A stretch of DNA of 64,000 nucleotides from Roseateles_B sp041913905 (GTDB lineage Bacteria > Pseudomonadota > Gammaproteobacteria > Burkholderiales > Burkholderiaceae_C). A program made the translations under genes and the position numbers. Below the pieces are notes generated by a model. It searched no databases. It was not told the DNA's origin and saw only the letters and a program-made list of their open reading frames with translations. Numbering within the stretch: position 1 is the first letter of the stretch; every line of letters starts with the position of its first letter. Below are positions 13,764-22,730 of this stretch, piece by piece. Location: positions 1 through 64,000 of the forward strand of contig JAYSEK010000029.1 of NCBI GenBank assembly GCA_041913905.1, read 5' to 3'.

Positions 13764-14800
13764 CAGCGGACTCCCACCGGGTAGAGACCCTGCGGCCGCC
13801 ACATCAGCACCGCCACCATCAGTCCGATGTTGGAGAACAGCGCCGCCTTGGGCCACAGGAAGCCGCAATAGTTGGCCATCAGGCCCACGGCCAGCGCCCC
13901 CACGAAACAGCCCAGCGTCGATCCCAGGCCGCCGATGATGATGACGATGAAGATCAGCGTGTTGACCTGCGCGCCGATCTGCGGTGTGACGCCCTGCTGG
14001 TACAGGCCCCACATCACGCCGCCCAGGCCGGCCAGTGCCGAGCCAGCCACAAAGACCGCGACGAAGAGCCGGCGGATGCGATAGCCCAGGCTCTCCACCA
14101 TCTCGCGGTCCTGCACGCCGGCGCGGATCAGCAGGCCCAGCTTGGTCCGGTTGAGCACCCACAGCAGCGCCACGAAGACCGCCAGCCCCAGCACCACCGC
14201 CAGCAGGCGGAACTTCTCGATGGCGACGTCGCCCAGCAGCAGCGAGCCGCGCAGCCCTTGCGGCACCGGCAGCGGCACCAGCTGCGCGCCCCACAGCAGC
14301 TTGATGCATTCCTCGCCGATGATCATGCCGCCCATGGTGATCAGGATCTGCTTGAGGTGCATGCCATAGACCGGCCGCACCAGCACGCGCTCGAACAGCA
14401 GTCCGACGGCGCCGGCCACGGCCATGCCGGCCAGGCTGGCCAGCCCCACGGCCACCAGATTGGCGGCCAGGCTGCTGCCTTCGCCCGTCCAGGCGCTCAT
14501 GCCGCCCATCACCGTGGTGGCCATGAAGGCGCCCAGCGCGATGAAGACGCCGTGGCCGAAGTTCAGCACGTCCATCAGGCCGAAGACCAGCGTGAGGCCG
14601 GAGGCGATGATGAAGATGATCAGGCCCATGGCCAGGCCAGCCAGGGTCAGCGTGGCCCAGCTGCTGGCGCTGCCGACCAACGGCAGGGCCAGGACCGCGA
14701 GACCCAGCAGCAGCGCCAGCGGCTGCCAGTCGAGGCTCAGTCCAGGGCCTTGCGAACGCAGGACGGCCGGCGTGCCGGGGGATGACATGGGGATGCTCAT
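13763..14800 (-). CDS. livH: Liv-type ABC transporter permease (LivH-like)
   Basis: Second inner-membrane permease of the importer, 345 residues with about 8 hydrophobic segments. The family pattern GLTLVFGLMDVLNFGHGVFIALGAF is near residue 75, the loop ESLGYRIRR lies in the middle and GGLGSTLGCFVGAL near the C-terminus. The start at 14800 has GGAGGG 7 bases upstream. A second ATG is 4 codons later. It lies 13 bases after livF, and its stop overlaps the livM start. Confidence 0.9.
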   Translation of the reverse strand: MSIPMSSPGTPAVLRSQGPGLSLDWQPLALLLGLAVLALPLVGSASSWATLTLAGLAMGLIIFIIASGLTLVFGLMDVLNFGHGVFIALGAFMATTVMGGMSAWTGEGSSLAANLVAVGLASLAGMAVAGAVGLLFERVLVRPVYGMHLKQILITMGGMIIGEECIKLLWGAQLVPLPVPQGLRGSLLLGDVAIEKFRLLAVVLGLAVFVALLWVLNRTKLGLLIRAGVQDREMVESLGYRIRRLFVAVFVAGSALAGLGGVMWGLYQQGVTPQIGAQVNTLIFIVIIIGGLGSTLGCFVGALAVGLMANYCGFLWPKAALFSNIGLMVAVLMWRPQGLYPVGVR

Positions 14801-14813
14801 GCGTCGTCCCTCC

Positions 14814-15560
14814 TCATTGATGGGCCGCGAGCGACAGCCCCAGCAGGCGCTGCTGCAGGGCTTCGTCGGCGGCCAGGTCGGCCATGCGGCCGGCGTGCAC
14901 CACGCGGCCGTCGTCCATCACCGCCACGCCGTCACCCAGCTGGCGGGCCATGTGGAAGTTCTGCTCCACCAGCAGCACCGTGCTGCGGCTGCGCTTGAGT
15001 TCCTGGAGCGACTCGATCAGGTTCTGCACGATGGCCGGCGCCAGGCCCTTGGAGGGCTCGTCGATCAGCAGCAGCCGGCGCGGCTCGATCAGCGCGCGCG
15101 CGATGGCCAGCATCTGCTTCTGCCCGCCCGAGAGCTTGCCGGCCGGGTAGTGCCAGAACTTCTTCAGCGCGGGGAAGAGGCCGAAGAGCCAGTCCAGCCG
15201 ATTGCCGTCCAGTTGCTCCAAACGGCTCGCGTCGCGGGCGGCCAGCAGCAGGTTCTCCGCCACGCTCAGCGCGGCGAAGATGCCCATGCTCTCGGGCACG
15301 TATGCGATGCTGCGCCGGGCGATCTCCGGCGTGGGCAGCTGCGTCCCGGGACCGCCGATGGGCTGACCATCCAGCAAGACCTGACCCTCGCTGGGCTGCC
15401 ACAAGCCCATGATGCTGCGCAGGGTCGTGGTCTTGCCCGCGCCGTTGCGGCCCAGGAGCAGGGTCAGCTCGCCCTCCGGCACCACGAGGTCCACGCCATG
15501 CAGGATGTGATATGCGCCGATGCGGGTGTGCACCCCGCGCAGTTCCAGCAAGGGCTTCAT
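14814..15560 (-). CDS. livF: Liv-type ABC transporter ATPase (LivF-like)
   Basis: Cytoplasmic ATPase of 248 residues. It has Walker A GRNGAGKTT (about 37-45), the LivF-type phrase AYVPESMGIFAALSVAENL, signature LSGGQKQ, Walker B LLLIDEPSKGLAP and the H-loop region VLLVEQN. These phrases separate LivF from LivG. It starts with an ATGA overlap on the livG stop. Its segment SEGQVLLDG shares nearly identical DNA with the livG gene, including the dispersed motif AAGACCTGACCC. Confidence 0.92.
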   Translation of the reverse strand: MKPLLELRGVHTRIGAYHILHGVDLVVPEGELTLLLGRNGAGKTTTLRSIMGLWQPSEGQVLLDGQPIGGPGTQLPTPEIARRSIAYVPESMGIFAALSVAENLLLAARDASRLEQLDGNRLDWLFGLFPALKKFWHYPAGKLSGGQKQMLAIARALIEPRRLLLIDEPSKGLAPAIVQNLIESLQELKRSRSTVLLVEQNFHMARQLGDGVAVMDDGRVVHAGRMADLAADEALQQRLLGLSLAAHQ

Positions 15561-16351
15561 GCGGCCATCTCCTCGGCACCGGCCTGCGCCACGCCCAGGT
15601 AGGCCTCCTGCACCACGGGCAGGGCCATGACCTCGCCCGGCGCACCATCGGCCACCAGGCGCCCCTGGTGCAGCACGACGATGCGGTCCGCGAGCTCGCG
15701 CACCACGTCCATCTTGTGCTCGACCAGGAGCAGCGTGTGCCGCCCTTCGCGCTTGAGTTCGCGGATCAGGTCCAGCACCACCGGCACCTCGTCCACGCTC
15801 ATGCCCGCCGTGGGTTCGTCGAACATATAGACCTTGGGCTGCAGCGCCATCAGCACGGCGACCTCCAGCTTGCGCTGATCGCCATGCGGCAGGCTGGCGG
15901 CCAGGACCTGCGACTTGGACGCGAGCCGCACCCGCTCCAGCAGCGCCATCGACTCCTCGATCAGCGCCTTGCGCTTCACCCAGACCGACAGCATCTTCAG
16001 CCCCAGCCCCTGCCTTGCCTGCACGGCCAGCCGCACGTTCTCCAGCACCGGCAAATGCGGGAACAGCTGCGTCAGCTGGAAGGCCCGCCCCAGGCCGCGA
16101 CGCGTGCGCAGCGGCGCCGGCAGCGAACTCAGGTCTTCCCCATCGAGCAAGACCTGACCCTCACTCGCCGGCAGCTGCCCCGAGATCAGATTGAAGTAGG
16201 TCGTCTTGCCCGCTCCATTGGGCCCCACGATGGCCGTCAGCGAGCCCGGCGCAAAGGCACACGAGACCCGATCAACAGCCACATGCCCACCGAACCGTAT
16301 CGTCAAGTTCTTTGTTTCAAGCACAGGTAATCCAAACTCGTTGATGTGCAC
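15557..16351 (-). CDS. livG: Liv-type ABC transporter ATPase (LivG-like)
   Basis: Cytoplasmic ATPase of about 264 residues. It has Walker A GPNGAGKTT, the LivG-type phrase GLGRAFQLTQLFPHLPVLENV, signature-like LPHGDQRKLE and Walker B VYMFDEPTAGMS. The signature is LPHGDQR rather than the usual LSYGDQR or LSGGQ, a normal LivG-type variation. I chose the GTG at 16351 (HINEFGLPVLETKN follows). A GTG at 16318, just before LETKNLTIRFGG, is an alternative and SDs are weak for both. The open frame upstream runs through a tandem repeat and is not coding. Its stop overlaps the livF start (ATGA). Confidence 0.88.
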   Translation of the reverse strand: MHINEFGLPVLETKNLTIRFGGHVAVDRVSCAFAPGSLTAIVGPNGAGKTTYFNLISGQLPASEGQVLLDGEDLSSLPAPLRTRRGLGRAFQLTQLFPHLPVLENVRLAVQARQGLGLKMLSVWVKRKALIEESMALLERVRLASKSQVLAASLPHGDQRKLEVAVLMALQPKVYMFDEPTAGMSVDEVPVVLDLIRELKREGRHTLLLVEHKMDVVRELADRIVVLHQGRLVADGAPGEVMALPVVQEAYLGVAQAGAEEMAA

Positions 16352-16360
16352 CCCATCGAG

Positions 16361-16468
16361 CTTCCAGAGCCCGAGGCGTAGCGAGCGGCCGTCTGCCCAG
16401 CTTCCAGAGCCCGAGGCGTAGCGAGCGGCCGTCTGCCCAGCTTCCAGAGCCCGAGGCGTAGCGAGCGG
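16361..16468. repeat. 40-bp tandem repeat, 2.7 copies
   Basis: The unit beginning CTTCCAGAGCCCGAGGCGTA is present exactly at 16361-16400 and 16401-16440. A third partial copy at 16441-16468 then diverges. The array starts 9 bases upstream of the livG start codon, inside the operon, in the gap that separates the binding-protein gene from the membrane and ATPase genes. Confidence 0.95.
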
Positions 16469-16469
16469 A

Positions 16470-16562
16470 CGCTGGACTAGGCGCGGGGGGACCCAAAGAC
16501 CGGAGCGACCTTGGGGGTCGTGAGGATCTTTGGGGGGGGTCCGCAACGACGGCCAGCGTTCG
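16470..16562. repeat. long imperfect inverted repeat between livK-like and livG genes
   Basis: Outer arms ACGCTGG and CCAGCGT (ends near 16471 and 16561) enclose an inner pair (GGACCCAAAGA near 16489 and TCTTTGGG...GTCC near 16529-16542) and a central CGACC/GGTCG hairpin. The whole could fold into one long stem. It lies just downstream of the stop of the substrate-binding-protein gene. Such stems often protect the 3' end of a highly expressed binding-protein mRNA and reduce read-through. Confidence 0.6.
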
Positions 16563-16575
16563 CGCAGTAGCCGAG

Positions 16576-17778
16576 CTAGTGTTTGTTGCGGATGGGGACG
16601 GCCATCTCCTCCGGCTTGATCTCCCGCACCAACTCCGGCACCCCCCACTCGAACGCCTTGTCCACCTTGATCCTGAAGTGGTACATGGACTGCATGGCCT
16701 GATGGTCCTCCGGCCGGAATGTCATGCGTCCCTTGGGCGTCTCGAAGCTCATGCCTTCCATGGCCTTGATCAGCTTGTGGCTCGCGGTGTCGCCGCCCGT
16801 CTTCTTCAGGGCCTCCACGAGCGCGATGCCCGCCGTCATGCCGCCCGCCGTGAAGAAGTCCGGCGGCGTCTTGAACTGCTTGTAGTGGTTGGCCACCAGC
16901 CATTCGTTGACCGGGTTCTTGGGCATGCCGAAGTAGTAGTAACTGGCCCCCTCCATGCCCGGGAACTGCTTGTAGGCCACCATGGCCGGCAGGATGTTGC
17001 CGCCGGTGGCGATCTCGATGCCGTAGCGCTTGAGGTCCAGGTCGGCGATCTTGAAGGGGTTGCCGGCCCCGGCCCAGATGATGAAGATGACCTTGCGCCC
17101 CGGCTGGTCCTTGAGCTTGTCGATCAGGCGTTGAGCCCCCGCGGTGAAGTCCGTGGTGTTGGTGGGCAGGTACTCCTCATGGACGAGCTTGGCCTTCTTG
17201 ATGGCGTCCTTGAAGGCCTTGACGCCATCTCGGCCGAAGGCGTAGTCCTGCGCCAGGGTGGCGATCACGGTGCCGGGCTTGTCCAGCGCCACGGCGTTGG
17301 CGATGGCGTCCTGCGAGCTGTTGCGGCCGGTGCGGAAGATGTACTTGTTCCACTTCTCGCCGGTGATGGCGTCGGCCACCGCGGGCTCCACCAGCAGGAT
17401 CTTCTTGTACTCCTCGGCCACCGGCAGCAGGGCCAGGGCCACGCCGCTGGACGAGGGGCCGACGGCGATGTCGGCCTTGTCATCGCCATAGGCGGCGGCC
17501 AGCAGGCTCTTGCCCACGTCGGGCTTGCCCTGGTCGTCCTTCTCGATCACGACCAGCTTCTTGCCGTTGACCATCATCGTGCCACCGGTGGCGTAGTCCA
17601 GCCCCATCATCAGGCCGGTCTGCGTCTGCTTGCCGTAGGCCTCCAGCGGACCGGTCTTGGAGTAGACGTGGGCGATGCGGATCTCGTTGCCGGCAGCCTG
17701 CGCCAGCGGCTGCAGGCCCAGCAGGCTGCAGGCGCCGATCAGGGCAAGACCCGCCGCACGGCGGTGGATGAGGGGCAT
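16576..17778 (-). CDS. livK: Liv-type ABC transporter substrate-binding protein
   Basis: Periplasmic binding protein of 400 residues (periplasmic-binding type 6, LivK/AmiC fold). I chose the ATG at 17778, with AGGAG 7 bases upstream and a signal peptide of about 28 residues ending QPLAQA. The open frame upstream has no support. The mature protein starts NEIRIAHVYSKTGPLEAYG, typical of the family, and has DDQGKPDVGKSL and TLAQDYAFGRDG. It is first in the operon livK, livG, livF, livH, livM, hydrolase. Ligand unknown: sequence alone does not separate branched-chain amino acids from amides, urea or aromatic acids. Confidence 0.9.
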   Translation of the reverse strand: MPLIHRRAAGLALIGACSLLGLQPLAQAAGNEIRIAHVYSKTGPLEAYGKQTQTGLMMGLDYATGGTMMVNGKKLVVIEKDDQGKPDVGKSLLAAAYGDDKADIAVGPSSSGVALALLPVAEEYKKILLVEPAVADAITGEKWNKYIFRTGRNSSQDAIANAVALDKPGTVIATLAQDYAFGRDGVKAFKDAIKKAKLVHEEYLPTNTTDFTAGAQRLIDKLKDQPGRKVIFIIWAGAGNPFKIADLDLKRYGIEIATGGNILPAMVAYKQFPGMEGASYYYFGMPKNPVNEWLVANHYKQFKTPPDFFTAGGMTAGIALVEALKKTGGDTASHKLIKAMEGMSFETPKGRMTFRPEDHQAMQSMYHFRIKVDKAFEWGVPELVREIKPEEMAVPIRNKH

Positions 17779-18128
17779 GGCATGTCTCCTGTTTTGATGT
17801 CGCCCGGCATCTGCGCCCGGCCTGGCGATCATGGTGCAAAGGCCGTGCCTGAGAGACGCAGGACAGGGCGGCGGGGCTGCAAAACACGGGTAAGCCCTGA
17901 GTCCTCGCCCGCGACGCCTCGCCTGCGGCGCCCTTGCAACCCTCCTGCGCCCCTTCGCGACGTGGCTGCCGATCGCGCCGCTCGGCACGCCGCTGTCTGC
18001 AGACCGGGCAGGCATGATCGGATTTCGGACACACGCATCAGCCTGTCCGTCTGTCAGACAAAGCCAGGCCCGGCGCCCGCCGGTGGGGACTTTCGACATC
18101 CGGGTGCGGCGGCCGCTAGAGTCGGCGC
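17779..18128. promoter_or_regulatory. 350-bp divergent promoter region
   Basis: The region between the Liv-type operon (minus) and a GNAT gene (plus). It is GC-rich, with a short inverted repeat GTCTG/CAGAC near 18048-18058. The operon SD (AGGAG) is at its left edge. I found no convincing promoter boxes, riboswitch or small gene. Confidence 0.35.
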
Positions 18129-18665
18129 ATGAGCATCCTCCACACGCCCCGACTACGCCTGGAACCCATGGTCCCCGCTCACCGCCTGGGTCTGAACCGT
18201 CTCAACAGCGACCCCGTGGTGATGCGCTACCTCAGCGGCCAGCCCGAGACGCAGGAAGAGACCGACGCCGTGATCGAGCGCGTGCAGGCCCGCTGGGCCG
18301 CGCATGGCTTCTCCTGGTGGAGCTTCATCGAGCTGGAGACCGAAGAGATCATCGGCGCCGGCTGCATCCAGCACCTGGGCCGCGTGGTGGGCGAGCCGCT
18401 GGAGATCGGCTGGCGGCTGCGCCGGGACCGCTGGGGCCGCGGCCTGGCCAGCGAGGCCGCGCAGGCCATGGGCGACTTCGCCTTCCGCACCCAGCCCATC
18501 GAGCTGCTGGTGTCGGTCTGCCATCCGGAGAACGAAAACTCCTGGCGCGTGATGGAGCGGCTGGGCATGCAGGACAAGGGCCTGTGCCGCGCCTATGACA
18601 TGGACGTGCGGCGTTACGAGATCAGCCGCGAGGCCTGGCTGCAGCGAGCCCGCGTGCGCACCTGA
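18129..18665 (+). CDS. GNAT-family N-acetyltransferase (RimJ/RimL-like)
   Basis: A 178-residue acetyl-CoA-dependent N-acetyltransferase of the Acetyltransf_3 (RimJ/RimL) type. It begins TPRLRLEPM, typical of the family, and has LEIGWRLRRDRWGRGLASEAAQAM, the Q/RxxGxG/A acetyl-CoA pyrophosphate loop (about 97-115). Later come HPENENSWRVMERLGM, the family's asparagine-rich loop and last helix. Substrate could be a ribosomal protein N-terminus, an aminoglycoside-like small molecule or a metabolite. It converges on the chemoreceptor gene and has no operon partner. Confidence 0.85.
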   Translation: MSILHTPRLRLEPMVPAHRLGLNRLNSDPVVMRYLSGQPETQEETDAVIERVQARWAAHGFSWWSFIELETEEIIGAGCIQHLGRVVGEPLEIGWRLRRDRWGRGLASEAAQAMGDFAFRTQPIELLVSVCHPENENSWRVMERLGMQDKGLCRAYDMDVRRYEISREAWLQRARVRT

Positions 18666-18689
18666 TCCCACGCCAGTCGGGCGCAGCCC

Positions 18690-20234
18690 TCAGCGGCCGC
18701 GCACCTTGAACACCGACACCGCCTCGGCCAGGGCCACGGCCTGCTGGCGCAGGGACTCCGCGGCGGCGGCCGTCTGCTCCACCAGGGCGGCGTTCTGCTG
18801 CGTCATGCCGTCCAGGCTGGTCATGGCCTGGTTGATCTGGGCAATGCCGTCGGACTGGCTGGCACTGCTGCTGCTGATCTCGCCCACCGTGGTGGTGACG
18901 TGCTGCACCGCCTGCAGGATCTCCCCCATCGAGGCGCCCGCGCGGTCGACCTGCGCCGAGCCGGCATGGACGCGCTCCACCGAATCCATGATCAGGGCCT
19001 TGATCTCCTTGGCCGCCTGCGCACTGCGCTGGGCCAGCGCCCTCACCTCGCCCGCCACCACCGCAAAGCCGCGCCCCTGCTCACCAGCGCGGGCGGCCTC
19101 GACCGCCGCATTCAGAGCCAGGATGTTGGTCTGGAAGGCCACGCCGTCGATCACGGAAATGATGTCTGAAATCTTGCGGCTGGACTCGGCGATGCCCTGC
19201 ATCGTGGACACCACTTCGCCCATCACGGCCGCACCGCTGCGGGCCTGCCCGGCCGCGGTGTCCGCCAGCTTGCTGGTCTGCTGCGCCGCGTGCGACGACT
19301 GCTGGACCTGGCCCGTCAGGTCATGCACGGAAGCCGCGGTCTGCTCCAGGTTCGCCGCAGCCTGCTCGGTGCGGGCCGACAGGTCCTGGCTGCCCTGGGC
19401 CACCTCGCCCGAGGCGACCTCCATGGACTCCGTGGCCTCGCGAATCGCCACCACCATGCCGGTCAGCCGCTCCTGCATGTGCCGCAGCTCGCGCTGGATC
19501 TGGCCGAGTTCGTCGCTCGCTTCCTGGGCCAGATCCTGGCGCAGATCGCCTTGCGCCACCGCGTGCATGGCACCCTGCAGCAGCCCCAGCCGCGAGCGGA
19601 GATTGCGGGCGAACAGCTCCACGCCGCCCAGGGCGAGGAGGCCGGCCACCACCACCGCGATCAGCGCGAAATTGCTGTCCCGCCGCGCGACGGCCGCCAC
19701 ATCGTCGGTGTACACGCCGGACCCGATCACCCAGCCCCAGGGCGCGAAGCCCTGCACAAAGGAGCGCTTGGGCTCGGGATCCTTGGCCCCCGGCTTGGGC
19801 CAGAGGTAGTCCACCATGCCGCTGCCATGCGCTTTCACCACATCGACGAACTCGACGAACAGGCGCTTGCCGGCGGGATCCTTGCTGGCGCTCAGGTCCT
19901 GCCCGTTCAGCTCGGGCTTGATCGGGTGCATCACCATGCGCGGACCCATGTCGTTGATCCAGAGGTATTCGCTGCCGGAGTACCGGATCTTGCCGATGGC
20001 CGCTGCCGCCGCGGCCCGTGCGTCGGCATCGCTCACGGAGCCGCCCCGCGCCTTGTCGTAATGCTCCTGCGCAATCTTCATGGCGCCCTTCACCTGCTCG
20101 ACGGTCGTCGCCAGCTTGACTTCCAGCAAGCTGGCCGTCGTGCGCTGGGTCAGGATCATCACCACCGCCACAAAGCCCAGCACGACCGCCAAGACAGCGA
20201 GCCGCATCCGGTTCACCAGGGTCAATCGGTTCAT
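18690..20234 (-). CDS. methyl-accepting chemotaxis protein with periplasmic sCache domain
   Basis: Inner-membrane chemoreceptor of 514 residues. TM1 is at about 9-29. A periplasmic single-Cache domain follows (SGSEYLWINDMGPRMVMHP and FVQGFAPWGWVIGSGVYTDD are sCache_2 hallmarks). TM2 is near 190-210, then HAMP, then the signalling hairpin with GVAFQTNILALNAAVEAARA and GEQGRGFAVVAGEVR near residue 388. The output goes to CheA/CheW, which are not in this window. sCache_2 domains often sense small organic acids. No C-terminal NWETF-type CheR pentapeptide is present. It is 162 bp from the sigma-54 activator gene on the same strand. Confidence 0.93.
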   Translation of the reverse strand: MNRLTLVNRMRLAVLAVVLGFVAVVMILTQRTTASLLEVKLATTVEQVKGAMKIAQEHYDKARGGSVSDADARAAAAAAIGKIRYSGSEYLWINDMGPRMVMHPIKPELNGQDLSASKDPAGKRLFVEFVDVVKAHGSGMVDYLWPKPGAKDPEPKRSFVQGFAPWGWVIGSGVYTDDVAAVARRDSNFALIAVVVAGLLALGGVELFARNLRSRLGLLQGAMHAVAQGDLRQDLAQEASDELGQIQRELRHMQERLTGMVVAIREATESMEVASGEVAQGSQDLSARTEQAAANLEQTAASVHDLTGQVQQSSHAAQQTSKLADTAAGQARSGAAVMGEVVSTMQGIAESSRKISDIISVIDGVAFQTNILALNAAVEAARAGEQGRGFAVVAGEVRALAQRSAQAAKEIKALIMDSVERVHAGSAQVDRAGASMGEILQAVQHVTTTVGEISSSSASQSDGIAQINQAMTSLDGMTQQNAALVEQTAAAAESLRQQAVALAEAVSVFKVRGR

Positions 20235-20396
20235 GGAAAACCTCCCGTAGGTGCGACGCAGGCCAAGGCCGGCAAGGGACGGGAAAGGCCGGCAGGTGTC
20301 CGGACTATGAACCTGCCTCGGCGCCAGTTCAACAGCAGCATTTCACGCTCGGGCCCTGCCCTTGGGGCCTGGCGCACCCGCGCCACAGGGCGGCGC

Positions 20397-21890
20397 TCAG
20401 CGCTCCAGCAATGGCAGCTTGTCGTACAGCGAGGCGCGGGACATGCGCAGCAGCTTGGCCGCCGCCAGCTTGTTGCCGCCCGTGGCGCGCAGGGCCGCAC
20501 GCAGCGCCGCACGCTCCAGCTCGGCGATCTGCTCGGCCAGCGGGCGCAGCAGGCGCGGATCGTCCGGGCTGGGCTCGCTCGCCGGCAAGGGGCCGGGACG
20601 CTCGCCGGGCATGGGTCCGGCACCGCGCCCAGAGGTCGCCGCGGCATGCTTCAGGTAGGGCGCCAGCTGGGCGGCCTGCAGCAGCATCTCGTCGCCCATC
20701 AGGCAGGCCTGCTCCAGCACATTGCGCAGCTCGCGGATGTTGCCGGGCCAGTCCTGCCGCATCAGCAGCTCCAGCGCGTCCGGCGCCAGGCTGCGCGAGG
20801 CCATGCCAGCACGCCGCACGATGTCCTCCAGCAGGGTTTCGGCCAGGGCCTCGATGTCGTCCAGGCGCTCGCGCAGCGGCGGCACGCGCAGGGGCAGCAC
20901 GTTGAGGCGGTAGTAGAGATCGGCACGGAACTCCCCGCGTGCCACCATGGCCGGCAGGTCGCGGCTGGTGGCGGCGATCACGCGCACATCGACGCGGATC
21001 ACGGTGTTGCTGCCCAGCGGCTCCAGCTCCTGCTCCTGCAGCACGCGCAGCAGCTTGCTCTGCAGCGGCAGGGGCATGTCGCCGATCTCGTCCAGGAACA
21101 GCGTGCCCCCGTCCGCCAGCTTGAACTTGCCCTCGCGCCCCTTGCGGTCCGCGCCTGTGTAGGCGCCCGGGGCGACGCCGAAGAACTCGGCCTCCAGCAG
21201 CGTTTCGGGCACGGCGGCGATGTTGAGGCTCACCAGTGGCTTGTGCGCGCGCGGCGAGGCCGTATGGATGGCGTGCGCGAGCAGCTCCTTGCCCGTGCCC
21301 GTCTCGCCCAGCAGCAGCACGGTGGCATCGGACAGCGCGGCGCGGCGCGCCTGCCGCTTGATCTCCAGCGCCGGCGCACTGCTGCCCACGAAGCTGGCGA
21401 TGCTGTACTTGGGCCGGCGGTTCTTCACCTGCTCGGCGGCAAGCTGGCGGCGGGTCTCGTCCAGCTCCTGCTGCAAGCGGTTGAACTTGGCGATCAGCGG
21501 CTGCAGGGTCGTCTCGGGATGGTCCAGCAGCACCATGCCCACCGCGCCGATCACCGCACCCGAATCGTCACGCAGGGGCAGGCGGCTGACCAGAAAGGTG
21601 CCGGCCTTGTTGGTCAGCAGATCCACCAGCATGGGCTGGCCCTGGTCCACCACCTGAGCCATCAGCGTGTTGGGCACCACCTCCTCGACGCGTCGGCCGA
21701 CGAACTCGGCCTCGTCGCCGAAGCCCAGGGCCGGGAGGAAGCGCTTGTAGCCCTCGGAGATCCAGACGATGCGATGCTGGCGGTCGACCACCATCATGCC
21801 CTCCACCGTTCGGGCGAAGACCTCGAACATGGACTGCGCGGCCAGGCGCAGCACGCCATCGGCATCCTGGGGCAGAAGGGGCGGGTTCAT
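20397..21890 (-). CDS. sigma-54-dependent transcriptional activator with PAS sensor
   Basis: Enhancer-binding protein of 497 residues. An N-terminal PAS domain (about 15-135, with FEVFARTVEGMMVVDRQHRIVW) precedes an AAA+ domain with Walker A GETGTGKE (about 196), the sigma-54 contact loop GAYTGA (about 243) and Walker B GGTLFLDEIGD (about 262). A Fis-type helix-turn-helix (KLAAAKLLRMSRASLYDKL) closes the protein. GAYTGA replaces the common GAFTGA, and Tyr at this place is a known functional variant. I chose the ATG at 21890, where the PAS region starts. The extra upstream frame is unlikely. Targets are unknown. The RiPP cassette ends 135 bp upstream on the same strand, and I found no correctly spaced sigma-54 promoter before it. 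Confidence 0.9.
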   Translation of the reverse strand: MNPPLLPQDADGVLRLAAQSMFEVFARTVEGMMVVDRQHRIVWISEGYKRFLPALGFGDEAEFVGRRVEEVVPNTLMAQVVDQGQPMLVDLLTNKAGTFLVSRLPLRDDSGAVIGAVGMVLLDHPETTLQPLIAKFNRLQQELDETRRQLAAEQVKNRRPKYSIASFVGSSAPALEIKRQARRAALSDATVLLLGETGTGKELLAHAIHTASPRAHKPLVSLNIAAVPETLLEAEFFGVAPGAYTGADRKGREGKFKLADGGTLFLDEIGDMPLPLQSKLLRVLQEQELEPLGSNTVIRVDVRVIAATSRDLPAMVARGEFRADLYYRLNVLPLRVPPLRERLDDIEALAETLLEDIVRRAGMASRSLAPDALELLMRQDWPGNIRELRNVLEQACLMGDEMLLQAAQLAPYLKHAAATSGRGAGPMPGERPGPLPASEPSPDDPRLLRPLAEQIAELERAALRAALRATGGNKLAAAKLLRMSRASLYDKLPLLER

Positions 21891-22025
21891 CGGTGCGGTA
21901 CAGCGGCGGCGGGAACTGCGGGCGACTGTAGCGCGCGGCTGCTTTGCGCTGCTGCCCCAGTCCCTACGGGCTTCCACCAATTCAATCCGCTGTTTCAGCT
22001 TTCGAGCCGCGCGGGTGCTGCCGAA

Positions 22026-22730
22026 CTAGCGCCGAAGCAGAAAGCCCGCGACTGACATCCGACAGGCCATGCCTGCCGATGCGTCCACGCGGCTGATGAG
22101 GTGGAGCGTGTCTGGCGCCAGCAGCACCAGGCGGTTCGCCTTGGGAAAGATGCAACTGCCCACACCAGGGGACAGCGCGGATTCCTCTTCACTCGCAGGG
22201 TTCAGCCACACGTTGAAGTCCGTTGCCGGCGCCAGGCGTGTGCGCGGATCCAGGATGATGAGTGCGCCGCCCCAATGGACATTCCAGCGCGGCTGGCAGT
22301 AATAGATGAAGCCACCGGCATAGCGCTCGCCGCCATCCGTGTGCAAGGACAGGGCGGAGCCCGCCGGATAGACGTATTGGCGGGCGACAAATCCCTCCCA
22401 ATCCCTGCCTTCGCCGCCAAACAGCCCCTCCTGCGCCTTCAGCGCGGCATGCACCCGTTCAAACAAGCCGTCCAGGGCATTGCCGAAGGGATGAAAGGCA
22501 TAGGCCTCCCTGAGTTGTTGCGGCACTTCACGGCTGGCGAAATAGAGCGGGTCAGAGTGCAGCGGCATCCCGTCTCCCGGACGCCACACCTTGCTCACTA
22601 CGCCGTCATGGCAGAGCTTGTACTCGCTGCGCGACACCAGCCCTTGCACTTCTGCAAAATCGGCCGCCGGGAGAAAGTCGTCGATCACCGTGTACTGCGA
22701 GGTGCTCAGCGTGGCCTGCATGGCGCTCAT
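22026..22730 (-). CDS. 2-oxoglutarate/Fe(II)-dependent oxygenase of a RiPP cassette
   Basis: A 234-residue 2OG-Fe(II) oxygenase. The iron facial triad is visible as H130-x-D132 (SLHTDGG) and H210 (DTLHLISR). R224 (MACRMSV), 14 residues after the distal His, is a fitting 2-oxoglutarate anchor. A jelly-roll strand pattern (YAGGFIYYCQPRWNVHWGGALIIL) lies between. The ATG overlaps the maturase stop (ATGA), so it is made together with the radical SAM enzyme and probably hydroxylates or otherwise oxidises the same peptide. No signal peptide is present. Base composition is less GC-rich than the flanking genes. It could instead be a prolyl- or asparaginyl-hydroxylase acting elsewhere, but the overlap makes a RiPP role the simplest reading. 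Confidence 0.8.
   Translation of the reverse strand: MSAMQATLSTSQYTVIDDFLPAADFAEVQGLVSRSEYKLCHDGVVSKVWRPGDGMPLHSDPLYFASREVPQQLREAYAFHPFGNALDGLFERVHAALKAQEGLFGGEGRDWEGFVARQYVYPAGSALSLHTDGGERYAGGFIYYCQPRWNVHWGGALIILDPRTRLAPATDFNVWLNPASEEESALSPGVGSCIFPKANRLVLLAPDTLHLISRVDASAGMACRMSVAGFLLRR

Noticed and set aside
16361..16468. CRISPR-like array
   Set aside because: Units are directly adjacent with no unique spacers, so it is a simple tandem repeat.
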